The notes under the pieces: generated by a model | What the model was told of the DNA's origin: nothing | What the model saw: the letters and a program-made list of their open reading frames with translations, nothing else | Database searches by the model: none | Translations under genes and position numbers: made by a program | Assembly (NCBI GenBank): GCA_016806645.1 | Contig: JACSYO010000471.1 | Span: forward strand, 2,730,501-2,794,500 | DNA from: Ophiodon elongatus | Lineage: Eukaryota > Chordata > Actinopteri > Perciformes > Hexagrammidae | Direction: 5' to 3' | DNA length: 64,000 nt | In this document: positions 26,133-38,879 of the stretch, one piece after another | How positions within the stretch are numbered: position 1 is the first letter of the stretch | How the letters are laid out: each line of letters opens with the position of its first letter

Positions 26133-28116
26133 AATCCTGGAGACATTGCCAAATCATAGCAGTATATACACATCCCACCATTAAAACTATTTTTTTCAGT
26201 TTAATTAAAAGATTGAAAATCAAAATCCCATCTTGAGCCACGAATAAAACCCCTTTCTAGCCTAATTAGCTGAACTTGCAATAAAAACATCAAACACAGC
26301 ATGCTTATGTAGTTTACCACTCAGTAGGAATGTGGGTGTCAATTGCCGCTGAGCCAGTGTATTTGATCTGAACTTAGCAACATGCATTACTCAGCCTTGC
26401 AGAGCAACAAAACCAGCTGAGAGCGTGGCCTGACTTCCCTGTGTCAACACAAGCATTATCTGGGGTTTATTTGCTCTAGTTTGTCTGATGTATGTGTTTG
26501 TATTCAAATACAGAAGGTGAAAAGGCAGCACCGATAACAGAATAAGAATTATGTGATTAATAGTGCTGATTAGATGATGCAGGGGTGAGTGAGCGCTGTT
26601 ATATGAGCTGATAAAGTGCTGAGTAGATCCCAGTGGGAGACTCGATTTTCAAATACATCTAATTGTGCTTCAGCTGTAATCGTAGAAGATAAAGAAAAAG
26701 CTGTTTCCTGCATATTTTATCATTTCTCAGGTATTGTCAGAATTTTTGTTTAGTTTTTTCCTTGTTAAGTCAAAGACTTTCACTTTTGTCAGGGGTCAGG
26801 CACTGTGGTTGGGGGAGGGTTGATGGCTGTGGTGGGAGGGGACAAGTCACAAGGGGACACAGAGGTGACAGAACTCAATGTCAGAGTAATTAGCAACATA
26901 GTGGTCAGTCTGTGTTGTGAGATGTAAAAGCTGCTGTTCGGCCCTGCAGCTACAGACCCCACGGTGCCACGGGTCATCACCGCCGCCACGGTCATAAAGT
27001 GGTCGACATCACACGATTATTGCTTGTGTGTGTGTCTGTACCTTTGTGTCTCTGCATTATAGATCGCATGCTCAATCACTCAAACTTTGGCCAACCGAGG
27101 TTCGGTCTGATGCTTATCTTTTCTTTCCCCGGAAACTTTTTTTGTTTGATTTCGATTTTAATTTGAACAAATTATTATTTTTTATCATCGAGTAATCTGA
27201 CGATTCATTTCTTAATAAATCGATAATCGTTTTATCTATAAAATGTAATAAAAATAATATTATAAAATTGAAAGTGAAAGTCTTGTATCATATAAGACAA
27301 AGAAGAGCAACAATCCTCACATTTAAGAGGCTGGAACCAACAAATGTTTAGTGTTTGTGCTTAAAATATAACAACAACAAAATTGTCATAAGAGTCGCTG
27401 ATTCATTTTCTGTTAATTGGCTATTTGATTAATTAATAAATTGTTCAGCTCTAAAGGATATAGACTACAGATATAGAATAATTTTCTAGCTCTGCCAGTC
27501 AAAATAGAGAGATAGCCTGCCACTAAAGTGGACTGATCCCATTGCCATTGGTAAAGCGATGCTGCTAGCATAGCTGGAAAAATCTGTGTCAACATTGAAC
27601 TTTCAACAGGCATGCATGAGTGACAGTGACACCAGTAGTATTTTTCCCACGCTGCATCCTGCTTGCCATTTTCCCTCGTTACATAGCTGGTTCAGCCGGT
27701 CTACAGTCAGATTGATTTGAGTTACCACATTGCTCTGCCTTGGGTTTAACAGACATCTATCCCATTTACTGACTCATCATGTAAATCAAGTCTTCAGCTA
27801 TTCGTTCATTTACATCCTTGTGAAGCAGAGAGGGCATGGCAGCAGGTAAAGGAGGGACAGCAGGTTAGATCAGCAAGATACAGAAAGATTTTACAGGCAA
27901 CACCTGCAGGAAGGTTTATTCCATTTAGTGACTGGATGGTGACTGTGGAACATTACAACTAACAAAACTGTCTACAGCTGAGAACTGAACTGTTCCAGTT
28001 CATGATGTTGTGATGCTGTGGGTCGTTTCATTTCAGTTTCCCATCCACTCTGACCTCCTCAGCACATCTAATAAAGGTCACAAAACATCTATGTGTTCCC
28101 GAGCATTACCACAATC
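26133..28116. other. Gene desert segment with repeat copy
   Basis: No gene was recognised. 27140-27460 is an interspersed repeat copy; the rest shows only short open frames. Confidence 0.45.
27140..27460 (+). repeat. Interspersed repeat (GGCTGGAACCAACAAAT family), copy 1
   Basis: It contains GAGGCTGGAACCAACAAATG and ends in ATTGGCTATTTGATTAATTA...TTGTTCAGCTCTAAAG. Related copies are at 28843-29150 (inverted) and about 42110-42390. It is probably a non-autonomous DNA transposon remnant. Confidence 0.55.
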
Positions 28117-28166
28117 GTGTGTGTGTGTGTATGTGTGTGTGTGCGTGGGTGTGTGTGGGTGTGTGT

Positions 28167-28197
<31 letters not shown>
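28117..28197. repeat. (GT)n microsatellite with GGGT interruptions
   Basis: 81 bp of GT dinucleotides interrupted by AT, GC and GG steps. Confidence 0.97.
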
Positions 28198-28199
<2 letters not shown>

Positions 28200-28746
28200 C
28201 AAGTCTGGTCATGGCTTAGTCTTGCCATTGAATTAGTCTGCTAATCAGTTTTTAAAATACTGTTGTCAGATGAGACCAATCGGAGGGTCCAATAACGATA
28301 GTTACCACATGACTGCATGCTACTGTCCATCTCTCCGCCGTCTTAGCGAGACTCTCATTAAAGTAACTGGTTTGACTTAAGTGAGTAAATAATCACTGGA
28401 AGAGTCCAGTTAAAAAACAAAACTACTGTGTATAAATGAAAGCAATTGTTCATTTCAGGTAACTGTGCCGCCACATAATGACTAATCTGCACTATTGTTT
28501 TTGTCACCCAACCTGTCTAACTGTCTCGTGCTCTGTTGAATCAGCCAACTGATTACAATGAAGTCAAAGGCTGAAAATAATAAAAACTGATTGTTGTTGA
28601 CAACTGCTTAAGTTTCACTCTGACTTATATATATGCTAATAATGTTGATAAATAGAAACTTTGTCCAGAATGTAATTATACAGATGGTTTCACACATGCA
28701 TGGGTTATTGAAAACTGTATTAAAAGAATATTAGATGCAATAGAAC

Positions 28747-28747
<1 letters not shown>

Positions 28748-28790
<43 letters not shown>

Positions 28791-28792
28791 TA
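28748..28792. repeat. (AAT)n microsatellite
   Basis: About 14 perfect trinucleotide units. Confidence 0.97.
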
Positions 28793-28842
28793 GGACTATA
28801 AAAATAACTATTGCTGAAAATATAAATCAGTTGATAGAGTTT

Positions 28843-29150
28843 TAATCTACAACAAATTAGATCATTGATAAATCGTTTAAAAATAATTTAGGCAAAGTTG
28901 CCAATCATTTGTTGGTTCCAGCCTCTAAAATGCAGCAATTGTGCTTTTTTCCCTTTTTGTTATCATTATGAATTCAATATATTTGGATGTTTGACTGATG
29001 ATTGGATAAAGCAAGGCAACTAAAAATGTCTTCTTGGGCTCTTTTGGGGTATTGTTCACAATTGTTGACATTTGTGAATTAAGCAAGTAATCAATGACTT
29101 AAAAAAAAATACTTATTAGATTAATGTTCAATAATCAATGATCAATGACA
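28843..29150 (-). repeat. Interspersed repeat (GGCTGGAACCAACAAAT family), copy 2
   Basis: Inverted copy with ATTTGTTGGTTCCAGCCTCT near 28909 and terminal AATCAATGA-type segments, matching 27140-27460 on the other strand. Confidence 0.55.
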
Positions 29151-32100
29151 AACATTTTTTAAAACCTTAAAACAATCAAGCAGTGATACCTCAGATGTTC
29201 ACTGCTATGATGTCACGAGCACCAATATACAGTAGCTTCACAGCGATCAGTATTCAATTCAACGATTCAAATGGACCAAAAACTATTGGACCAGGACCAT
29301 GTCTGCAGTGAGTCAGCTGGGAGGGAGTGAGGAGGGGAAAGGGTCTGAATCATTAAACTCTAAGTTTAATATTTGACTCCATCAGTCGTGGCGTTCACTC
29401 AGTCATGCATTACGACTGACAGCTTTGTTTAACAGTAGTCCAGGTGCGGCAGACGGCCATCTGGTGCCTGCAGTAGCCCACCTTCTCTGTGCCGTGTGTT
29501 GACACAGGGGCCACGAGGAGGACATGTCTCTCTGCCAGCCAGGAGCTTTTAAATCTGCTAAAATACTGCTGCACTGGGAGATTTGGTCTCTGGTCTATGT
29601 TGGCTGCACGTGTACTCTATAATAGTTTACACCAGATAACTCTGACCAGAGAGGTTGAGTGTATTTTGGTTTTGGGCCAAAGAGAAAGAGGTTATGCGAG
29701 AAGATGTTAATAGTTTGTGTGAAATACATAAGACATTACACCACCATGTGCACCGTTTCCTGCATTCTCACTCATTTCCCAAATATAAATAATAATATTG
29801 TCAGTAAATTTGGTTGAGGGCATCTGGCCTCTCACATGATCATATTAATTCACCCTCTGACCCTCCCTTACGCACATGACGGGTTGCCCTCAAGCCCACG
29901 ATCAACCCAGCTGATCCTCTATGACACATGATTTGAACTTGGGTTACACAACATTGCTTTTTCCGATACGGCTGGCAGCTCCTTGAAGAATGAAAGCACT
30001 TATTAAAAGGTTTGCCATTCAGCAGTTGAGCAGTTCCAAAGAAATTGCTGAAGCTTATTCACTGACTACGTGCACATCTGTTTTTAATAAAGATTTCTAC
30101 ATTAAAACCATGGTGGTTAAAGTAGTCCAAGATGACCAAAAGGAAGGTTCAAATTTGGAGTCACACTGCAGTTTCTCTTTACAGCACATTAGAAATAAAT
30201 CTCTGAAAACGTAAACAAACAACCCGAGGGGTATCATTATGATTATAATTTGTGTGACTGCATGGCCTCCAAGGACATTTTCTCTCATTTTTCTCAACAT
30301 TTCTATTTACACTCAGCCTGCTCTGGCATATATCAGGACAAGGGGTCACTAAACAAGTTCAGCCGTCATAACAAATTATCCATAGCCAGACACAGTGGGA
30401 GAGCAAGTCAGCCATGATCAACTGGTTAGACAGCAACATAAAGCAAAGTCTGCACAAACAAATGGCACATCTTTATTAACAATTACCTGACAGGCCCTGC
30501 TCTAATGGGACATTATGCATTTTTTGTTGCAATGAATTGAAAGGACGTCATACGATTGAGAAGATGAGCTGGAGGGGGTCAGCAGGAAGTGAAAATGTCA
30601 GAGAGAAAAAAGAGTTGGAGGAAGCGGGAGACTGAGAGATCTTTGAGACCACACAATGTCTGCTTTCTGTCTGTCCTCTCAGCGTAGCCCATCTTAGACT
30701 GAAGAAGGACTCTATTGTGTGGACGTCGAGCAAGGGTTTTCTGTCTGGAGCTGCGGAAGGACAGTTAGTGGCACGACCATGCTGTGGAGCACCACAGGAA
30801 GACAACTTATCAAGGTCACTCTTCTGACCTCGGTTTCCTGCTCACCAGAATCACCAATTGTGCGAGCGAACAGCTCACAGGCATGTCGGAATTCTGATTA
30901 CTGCTTAGAACGCAGACTCTCCACTTTCACTCACATCCTAAACTGTGCTGTTATTCATCTCTCTTCTGGTATTTTATTCCTCGTCAGCATACGATCTTTC
31001 CCTTCCCACTCCTTCATCATAGTGCAGGATTTATGTCTCCTCTCTCTACCTTCTCTTATCTCTCCACACCTTGAGTTCATCCGACTATGAGCCAGGCAAG
31101 CCCACTCTCCCACACTGCCGAAGTCTGTGATGCTTCCTGTGTCTGCGATATTTGGGTAAGACTGAGGTTACATTACTTGCCCAAGCTTTGAATGTCAGTC
31201 ACATGCTGTATTTTCAGACAAGAATGATGGAGAAAATATGATTGCAGATATGGGCAATTATATATCACGCATCTTATGCCCAGGGGCAGTTTTTAAGAAG
31301 ATCCCATACTGGTTACTTTGGGTAAAAAGGCCCCCATTAAGCCCTGAAATCAGAAGACATTAGGGGCATGTGTGTGTTCTTATGAGCAAAATGAAAAACA
31401 ACATCTTCACCTCCTGATTATTCTGGCTCATTAACTGTAACCGTCTGTGTCTACTGTATCAAGGTATACAATGTGACAATGTTTCTGTGTGAGAAAGTGT
31501 GAATATTTGTGTTTGGTAGTAAAAGTGTGTGTTTGACTTAGCCGGGCTGCAAGAGGGGGATGTCTTGCCTGTGTGAGTATAAACACACATTGGGCCATGT
31601 GGTTGTGAATGGACTCTGAATGCCTCAGACCCTTTCGCAAAACAAGAAATGTAGAGTGCTTGTCACCAGATGTGGCTTAGGCATCTTCCACAGGCTTTGT
31701 TTGGAAAGCCTTCTTTGTGGTATTTATTGTAACCATTTTCAAACGTTTCCAGTTTTAGCCCTGCAAAGTGAGAGAAAGGGCTGCACGATGATAAAGTTGA
31801 ATTTACATATAGCTGTATAAACAAAAAGAAATATGAGTCTCTGTCCCATTGTCACAAACAATTGCCTTTTCCTCGTGGGCTCTACCTTTTTTTTTAGACA
31901 AAGATGGGGAAACTGTTTCTTTATGCAAGTGCTGAAACATGAGACTCTGCAAGAAATAGAAAAAACATTAAGAAGCTAATGTTTTTTCCGTCCTCTTTAC
32001 TGTGGTGTTTTTCTCTGTTTCTTTCCAGAGGCTGCAGGCTCTGCCCTGTGAACGTGTTGGCTGCAGGGTCTGCAGAGGCTCGCGGGCCCAACACTGACTG

Positions 32101-33907
32101 AGCCAATTGTGGATGAACTGGAACGTGACATAACACCGGCTCAGGCAGGTCCCGACTCAAATGGAAATACGTCAAATTCATAGTAATAATAGATGGCAAA
32201 GACTATAACTACATTCCAGAGGTGGTTGTTTATTCAAGCTTTAAAAAAATCTTATTACAAATGACTCTGTGTAATATTACAGAAATTAAGAAATAATTTC
32301 AATGCAGGAAAAACCTTATGGAAGCACAAATGCTATTATGCATATGGTGAATTGAATATATATGGATTGTACACAGTGGATCACAGGAAGGAGTAATATC
32401 ATAATAATGCAAATCAATATAATTGTTTTTCTGTAGTGAAGTAATTGATGCAGAAAACTGCTGATATTGCAGAGAGCCAATATGATGTAATTTCGGTAAA
32501 AGCAAAGGTTTAACGTTGATGAAACGTTTTGTGGTCATGTAGGAATAGTTCAATCTTGTATCTATGCTGATGCTGTAACCAACCAATCAATGACATAAGC
32601 ACAAAGCACATCAGTATGTTATTTTGGCCTCTAATGAGGCAGTTTTATTTATGCCTTGGAATTGTGGGGTTGCTTGTAAAGCCGTGTGTTTTAGTGCACA
32701 GAGGAAGTAGGGTCTGACCTAAGAGGCCCTGTTTGGCCATGAGAACCAAACCAAAGTCCTCTGAGATATTTCGCCTGTGTCATTTGGTCTGTTATGATTC
32801 CCATGAACTTCGTTGTCCGGTTTATAGTCAGCAGAAGAAGAGAGCAGCTGTGTGGTTTCTAAATAAAGCTTGTGTGAAGATCCCCTGATTCCCCTTGTTC
32901 AAATCTCATCTGGTCACAACAAGGAGAATAGTACAGTGTTATGTACAGTAAATGTATGTAATTCACAGTAGGCTATAAAAGGAGATGACGAGTGATTGGG
33001 ACTTAAAAAATGATACATTTGTATTTTCATTATTTTTGAAAGGTCAAAATCATAACTAATGATAATTAGTACCAGGTACATTAATGCTGTAAATCGACGA
33101 CAGGTAAGTCTGTATTTTATTAAGATATATAAGAATCAGAATACAAATTGCAGTGAATAATGACTGGGGAAATTATCTTTTAATTCTGGCCAGGTTATAA
33201 CGGAGGAGTTTTATCCAAAAAGAGAGAAAGAAAACAAAAAAAGACATTAAGCACATTCATTCTTTGTCAGGCTGCAGGCTCAACAACCCCCACATTTCAC
33301 TTCCTGTCCCACTCTCTGCGAGCTGATAATAGTAGTAGCCTGTGAGTGTATGCATGTCATGAGAGGAGTCATCATCAGTAACATAAAGTGATAAATAGAT
33401 CGTCTCTATCTATGACGGAGCATTTTTCGAGCAGACAAGCTTTTAATCGTCCACTGGTTGTCCGACAGATATGGAAGCCAAACACTGCTGTGCATCTGTA
33501 CAAGTATTTTAAACTCTGCACAGCTTCATAGACATTGTGTTTTGATACAGGTAGGCCGATAGATGAGCCAATAGGTTCCTGAGATCTGAGGCCGAAAAGG
33601 ACCCTCGGCAGGCCATGTACATCAATTTTACCAAACAGCACAATAACTACATTTTACAGCGTGCATACACACAATTAACACAACAGCATATCAGCATATT
33701 CACCTGCATCTCAGCACGGATTTACAGCACAGGGACACTCAAAGCAACAGCACAATCACTAGAAATACATTCGCCTGTATCTCAAAACACAGGATTTAGC
33801 AGGTACACCAGCCAACAGCTAGCCCCTTTATAAACACAGTTCTCAACAAGGCATGGCTCCAGACAACAGGCTGCCCAGGCAAGACTTTTTCTTTGGGGGC
33901 CTTCCAT

Positions 33908-33909
<2 letters not shown>

Positions 33910-33944
<35 letters not shown>

Positions 33945-33947
33945 CAT

Positions 33948-33998
<51 letters not shown>
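33910..33998. repeat. (GT)17 - (CA)24 inverted microsatellite pair
   Basis: A pure GT run is followed, after the short spacer ACATTAA, by a pure CA run on the same strand. The two arms are reverse complements and could fold into a long hairpin. Confidence 0.95.
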
Positions 33999-33999
<1 letters not shown>

Positions 34000-34597
34000 G
34001 AAACCATGAAAACTGCTGAACTGTTTCATTGTAAATCCTCAATACAGTTATGAGAATGAGATCATATTATTAATATACATCATATTAATAATTTACAGAA
34101 ACATTCAACTTTTCTCTCAAACACACAGTGATCAATGCGGATCTAACAGCACCATAAATTGCATTTATATTTGTTCCCATTTCTTTGTGATGATGACATC
34201 GATAAATATGACGACAGACTTTCGAAGCTTCATTCAAATACCTATAAGCCTAAATTCATTCTGAAATAGTCTTACCTTGTGCAATATATTTTTCCTGGCC
34301 CTGTTTCGTGCACAGTCCTCCACGATACCATTAAAGTCCAATGTATTTGTCAGTTCGGTCTAGAAAGTGCGTTTTTACTTTACATTTTAATCCTCAATTT
34401 GTTGTCCTTCCTTCGCTATTACTGACAGGGAAGAGTTCGAATGGCCGCAGTACATCATAAACATTTGGAAACATAGATTGCAGACCATAATCCAGAGCGG
34501 TTATTTGGGGTTTGTATCATCTTCAGGTTTAATAAATAATCATTAGGCCTAGACATATGTTCAACGTGTGGGTGGCGCTACATTTTGCATGATGTGC

Positions 34598-34647
34598 AGT
34601 TGTCAATCACGCTCAGGTTGACCTTATTCTGACCTCACATGTGACCT
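34598..34647 (-). promoter_or_regulatory. Candidate retinoic-acid-type element: three AGGTCA half-sites plus PBX/MEIS-like site
   Basis: The plus strand has TGACCT at 34619-34624, 34630-34635 and 34642-34647. On the minus strand this reads AGGTCA, 6-nt spacer, AGGTCA, 5-nt spacer, AGGTCA. All three half-sites are perfect and the DR5 spacing is the classic RAR/RXR arrangement. TGTCAATCA at 34601-34609 (reverse TGATTGACA) fits a PBX/MEIS composite site. Function is inferred from motifs alone. Confidence 0.4.
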
Positions 34648-37600
34648 GTCTGAAAATTCCCACAGTTTAATAACAGTGCCCTTATTCAACCAGTTTATAT
34701 GGGCTACTCAGACAATTTAATGGGAATGGACATTTTAGCCCACACAAGCTCTTTCTTGAAGAAATTACTTATATCTTTAATGAATAGGGCAACAATAAGG
34801 TATTCAAAATAGTGTTTTTATCTTCATGATAGGATTCTCACTTGTCCCAGTTAAAGACTGACACTACGTACAAAGGATCATTTAGTAGAGTGATACAGAA
34901 AAATAAAAGATCAGTCAATGAAGGTTGTCTGGCATTCATAATATTTCAAAGAGCATTATTCAACAAGTACCTCTCTCAGCCCCTCAAATGCAGAAATCTA
35001 CTGTATGGCCATGCATTTGTAGATTGGTCTGTAGACTCGTGTTATATGATGAAAAGAGGCTCCCTATACAGATCAAAGGTGGACAATAACAACATTATGG
35101 GGTCTTCGTGAACCATGACTTGTTAATGCAAAGTTAATAATAGCAGCCCCCTGGGCCATTTGGCCGCTGGGCCCGGTTCACTACAACATGAAACCCTTAA
35201 ATTCCAAATTACGCATGCACTTGGCAAATCAGTCCACTGGAACTCCTTCAAAACCCAAAGTGAATCATATCTATTCATTTTGTTATCTTTTGTTTTTGGA
35301 GGCAATTCGTTACACACTTCTGCAAAATCCTTTCTTTCCAATGGGAACCTGCTTTTTCTGGAAGCATCACAGCATGCCAAGTAGCTGTACACATGACGCA
35401 ATTCCCCTCTGATTACCCAGTAGAAGGGTTTCGGGAGGTGTGGAGGCAGTTGCAGATCTGCATTATCAGACTGAGCAGCCCTCTGAGGTAAAAGCTGAAG
35501 AAACAAAAAAAACAATGGCTTCTTTCTTCTTAACAAAATGAAAATGAAATCAACAGGTCTTGTGACAACATTTATTCTGACATCTAGATATATTTCTAGA
35601 TGTTGGTAAAGACAACCATTAAATCTGCTGTGCATCAGGTAAGCCATGGCGTTCTATACTGGTCGAATGTGATAATTGGGCGTAAAAAACACCAATCGTT
35701 TCTGATCACTTTCTCCCATTAGTTGTTCAACTGGACAGAGAATGACCTCTATACACTGTAGCTCTGTTCATTCATTTCCCATGAGCACTTTTGCCTTTCA
35801 CATATTTATTCACATTAGTACAATGGTCGATAACATCTTAAAAGTCCTATATTGAAATGATGATTAATACAACTCTACTCAGCAGCCCAAACATCAGCAT
35901 CCACTATCCTGCAGTGTTCAGGCAATTAACCTCGAAGCCCACTTTTGTGTGTAACTGTCAACTGAGATGAATTTATGATCCTTTTATTAAGTACACAGAG
36001 CAATAGTCCTGAATATGCCTTTCTATGACAGTTACAGCAGGGTGTAAAACTCTAGTTTAGATCTGCTGCCTAGCAGCTCTAAATTAGAGCCTGTTTCTAT
36101 CAACAGACGAAGCACAGAGATGAGGACACATGGCCCATCTTCTCCTTCTGTTTACTGAAGGGATAATTACAACATGGGTGATGGGAATAAGGGATTAGTG
36201 AGGATGAGTTCATGCTCACAGCACCCAGGACTATCAGTGAGGACCAGGAAAAAGAAAATCCTCACCGCCGCTTTTAATTAACAGGAGGTTTGTTGTGTGT
36301 CCACTACATTAGACTGGGCCACCCTGTAAGTGTGCGATGCCTCAGCAGATCTGCTTTAGATCATCTTTTGTTTATGGCAACTGGCACTAATATCTGCCAG
36401 AGAGTCTAACTTGCTATAATCAAACTGTGGGTGGCACCCATCATTCATCCTTTATAGTTTGAGAGGGAGGGTATTTTATTAATCTGTGATGGAGGGCAAC
36501 CTCTTGAGCAATCTTCCTGGAGCTTCTTTCCCTGTGTCTACCTTTAAAGTGTCCCTCAAAATGTGGTTTGGTGCATTAACAAAGTGTGGTGGCAGGATCA
36601 CAGGATAATGCAGTCATGAATGCTGACTGATTGCCATTATTTACACAATAATATCTTGGCTTGTAACGGGAACATTTGTATTTTAGATATAAAGCATTTA
36701 GGTCGACCCCAACTATGTCACCACACACAGCTCCTGTTCACATGTCTGATAAATGAGGACTGATATTTAATATGGTGGTCAGAGCAATGAGGGCAAGTAG
36801 CAGAAGTTAGCGCTCCAGACCTCGAGAAGAATGAGATAAAAAAAAATCCAAATGCACTTGTCTGAAGGTAGGATGAGGTCACCTGAACTTTTTCAGGAAA
36901 AGTCATTTTCAAGGACGTGTAGAGAGAATCTGCATTACATATCAGTGTTAAACTGATCGGTCATGAGCATGTTTGCTTGTCAGCTTGAACTCTCACTTCT
37001 ACTGAACGTACACATCACTGACGCAAGTTTCACCCACTGGATCACAGCCAACCGTATATATGTGTGTGGTGCTATTCTCCGAAATAATGTGATCAATTCT
37101 AAACTCAATAAACATACTGAATGACACATACACATATATCTTTTATTGGTTTTATTTCAACCAATAAACTGGCTTCAACAACTGGCTTCCTGCATACACT
37201 TTCTTTCTTCGTTAGCTGTGGTGGTTTAGTCTAATTGGGATGGGAACCTCAATTTACAGTAGTGAGGGATAATTTCCTACCATTAATAATGCTTGACATC
37301 TACTACTCTCCATACTTAACGTACATGACAGGCGCTCCTGCTATAGACATACGCAGTGTGGAGACTATGTTCTGTAGAGATGAGTAATGGCTGGATCCAT
37401 TGCTTCCTCTCTCTTCTCCTCTCAACTACTCTCCCTGAATGATTCTCAGTCAGCTGGTGATGGTGATGTATTGATGCACTTAAAACAGCTGCAGAGCACC
37501 GGGAATCAGCGTGTGCTAAAAAAGGAAGAATCAACAGTAGAGCCAGGAAAAACCTTTGGAAAAAGTGAACACAGATTATTGGTTCCAAGTTCTCTTTGCA

Positions 37601-38784
37601 AAGATATTCAACGTTTCTATCATGGGTTGTCACTCAATTTTACGAACTTCCACCACAGTCTGAATGTTATAGCTGTGTCCTGATAAGTGACATACCACCA
37701 GGAAACCTAGATAATAAGGCTAGGACTAGCGGCACCCACTAAGAACCATCTCTCTTCTGTAACCTCCCATGCCCTTGGTATCAGCCATGATTGGTGAGGC
37801 TGGCTGCAGCAGGGAGCATGGGAATCAACAAATCCTTTTTTGGGAAAATTCTTTATCTTTATAATGTCTGGTGCCATTTCTCCTCTGAATTGATGGACAA
37901 AGCGAACATGTAAAGCCAAAGGTGAAGTGATCATTAGCTTATCTTGCCGTTTATGTCACTCTTTGCATCGGTGTTTTTTTTTACCCTCCTCAGTGGGCCC
38001 AGAGCTGATAGTACCATTAACCAATGTGTGTGGATGAGTTGGTACCACCTTTGTGGCTAGACCACAATAAGAGCACGGACCAAGTTAATGAAGCAGGGGG
38101 CTGTTAGTGAGACGTCATGCTTCATAAAGGAAAGGGAAGAGTAAACCTATGCTCCATCTGCAACCAGCTGCTTCACCTCTTTCTGCATGGACACATGGGG
38201 AATTACCTCATCAGGCACACAGCGCTGTGTTGATACAGCCTCTGTTTCTGGCCTGTAAATAGCTTCGTTGCCCCGTTTATAGCCTCTCCGAAGGATTTAA
38301 CTTTTTGTTGAGTAAGAAGAAAATGCTTTTTTGGAGAACATTGAGTCCCTTGGTATCTAAGTGTGCTCCAATATATTATCTAAAATGGACTTCACAAACT
38401 CAATTGCCCTTATTAGTCCTGGAATGACTGCAAGTCTGCTTCTCTGTGATATCATCATGTTTTTTAATTTATCTTTTTTATTATAAACCAATTAACCATG
38501 TATTTACAAACTCCACCATGCCTGCCCAGAGTATTACATTTCTAATGAAAACAAATGAACCTACATTCCATTGCTTTACCGCCAGTAATAGCCTGCTTTA
38601 ATCCGGTGGTCCGGAGTCACTGTCTAACTGTAATGAGCTGTAATGAAACTCAGATGACTATGGCGGAAGTCTCATTTAAATAAAACAAACTGTGTTTGTG
38701 TGTCTTCTGGGAAATAAAAATGATATCAACCAAACATACATTTCCTGTGTCACATGCAAGACATAGATAATACAAATAAGTAGA

Positions 38785-38879
38785 GTTTAAATTATGAGAA
38801 CATCTTTATTTCCATTATCTTATTCACAGCATATAAGAAAGTGACTCTGAGGATTGTCCAATCTTTACATGGCTTTGTG
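38785..38879 (-). other. inka1: inka1 3'UTR with AATAAA
   Basis: A short 3'UTR. AATAAA lies on the minus strand at 38810-38805, about 70 nt after the stop codon, giving cleavage around 38785. Confidence 0.6.

Larger units (their letters stand above)
29151..38784. other. Gene desert segment directly 3' of inka1, 9.6 kb
   Basis: No gene was recognised. It contains a GT/CA inverted microsatellite pair (33910-33998), an AT hairpin (34063-34091), a candidate nuclear-receptor/PBX element (34598-34647), an isolated 174-codon open frame without known domains (35123-35647, minus) and a possible conserved non-coding block (36061-36430). Confidence 0.45.
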
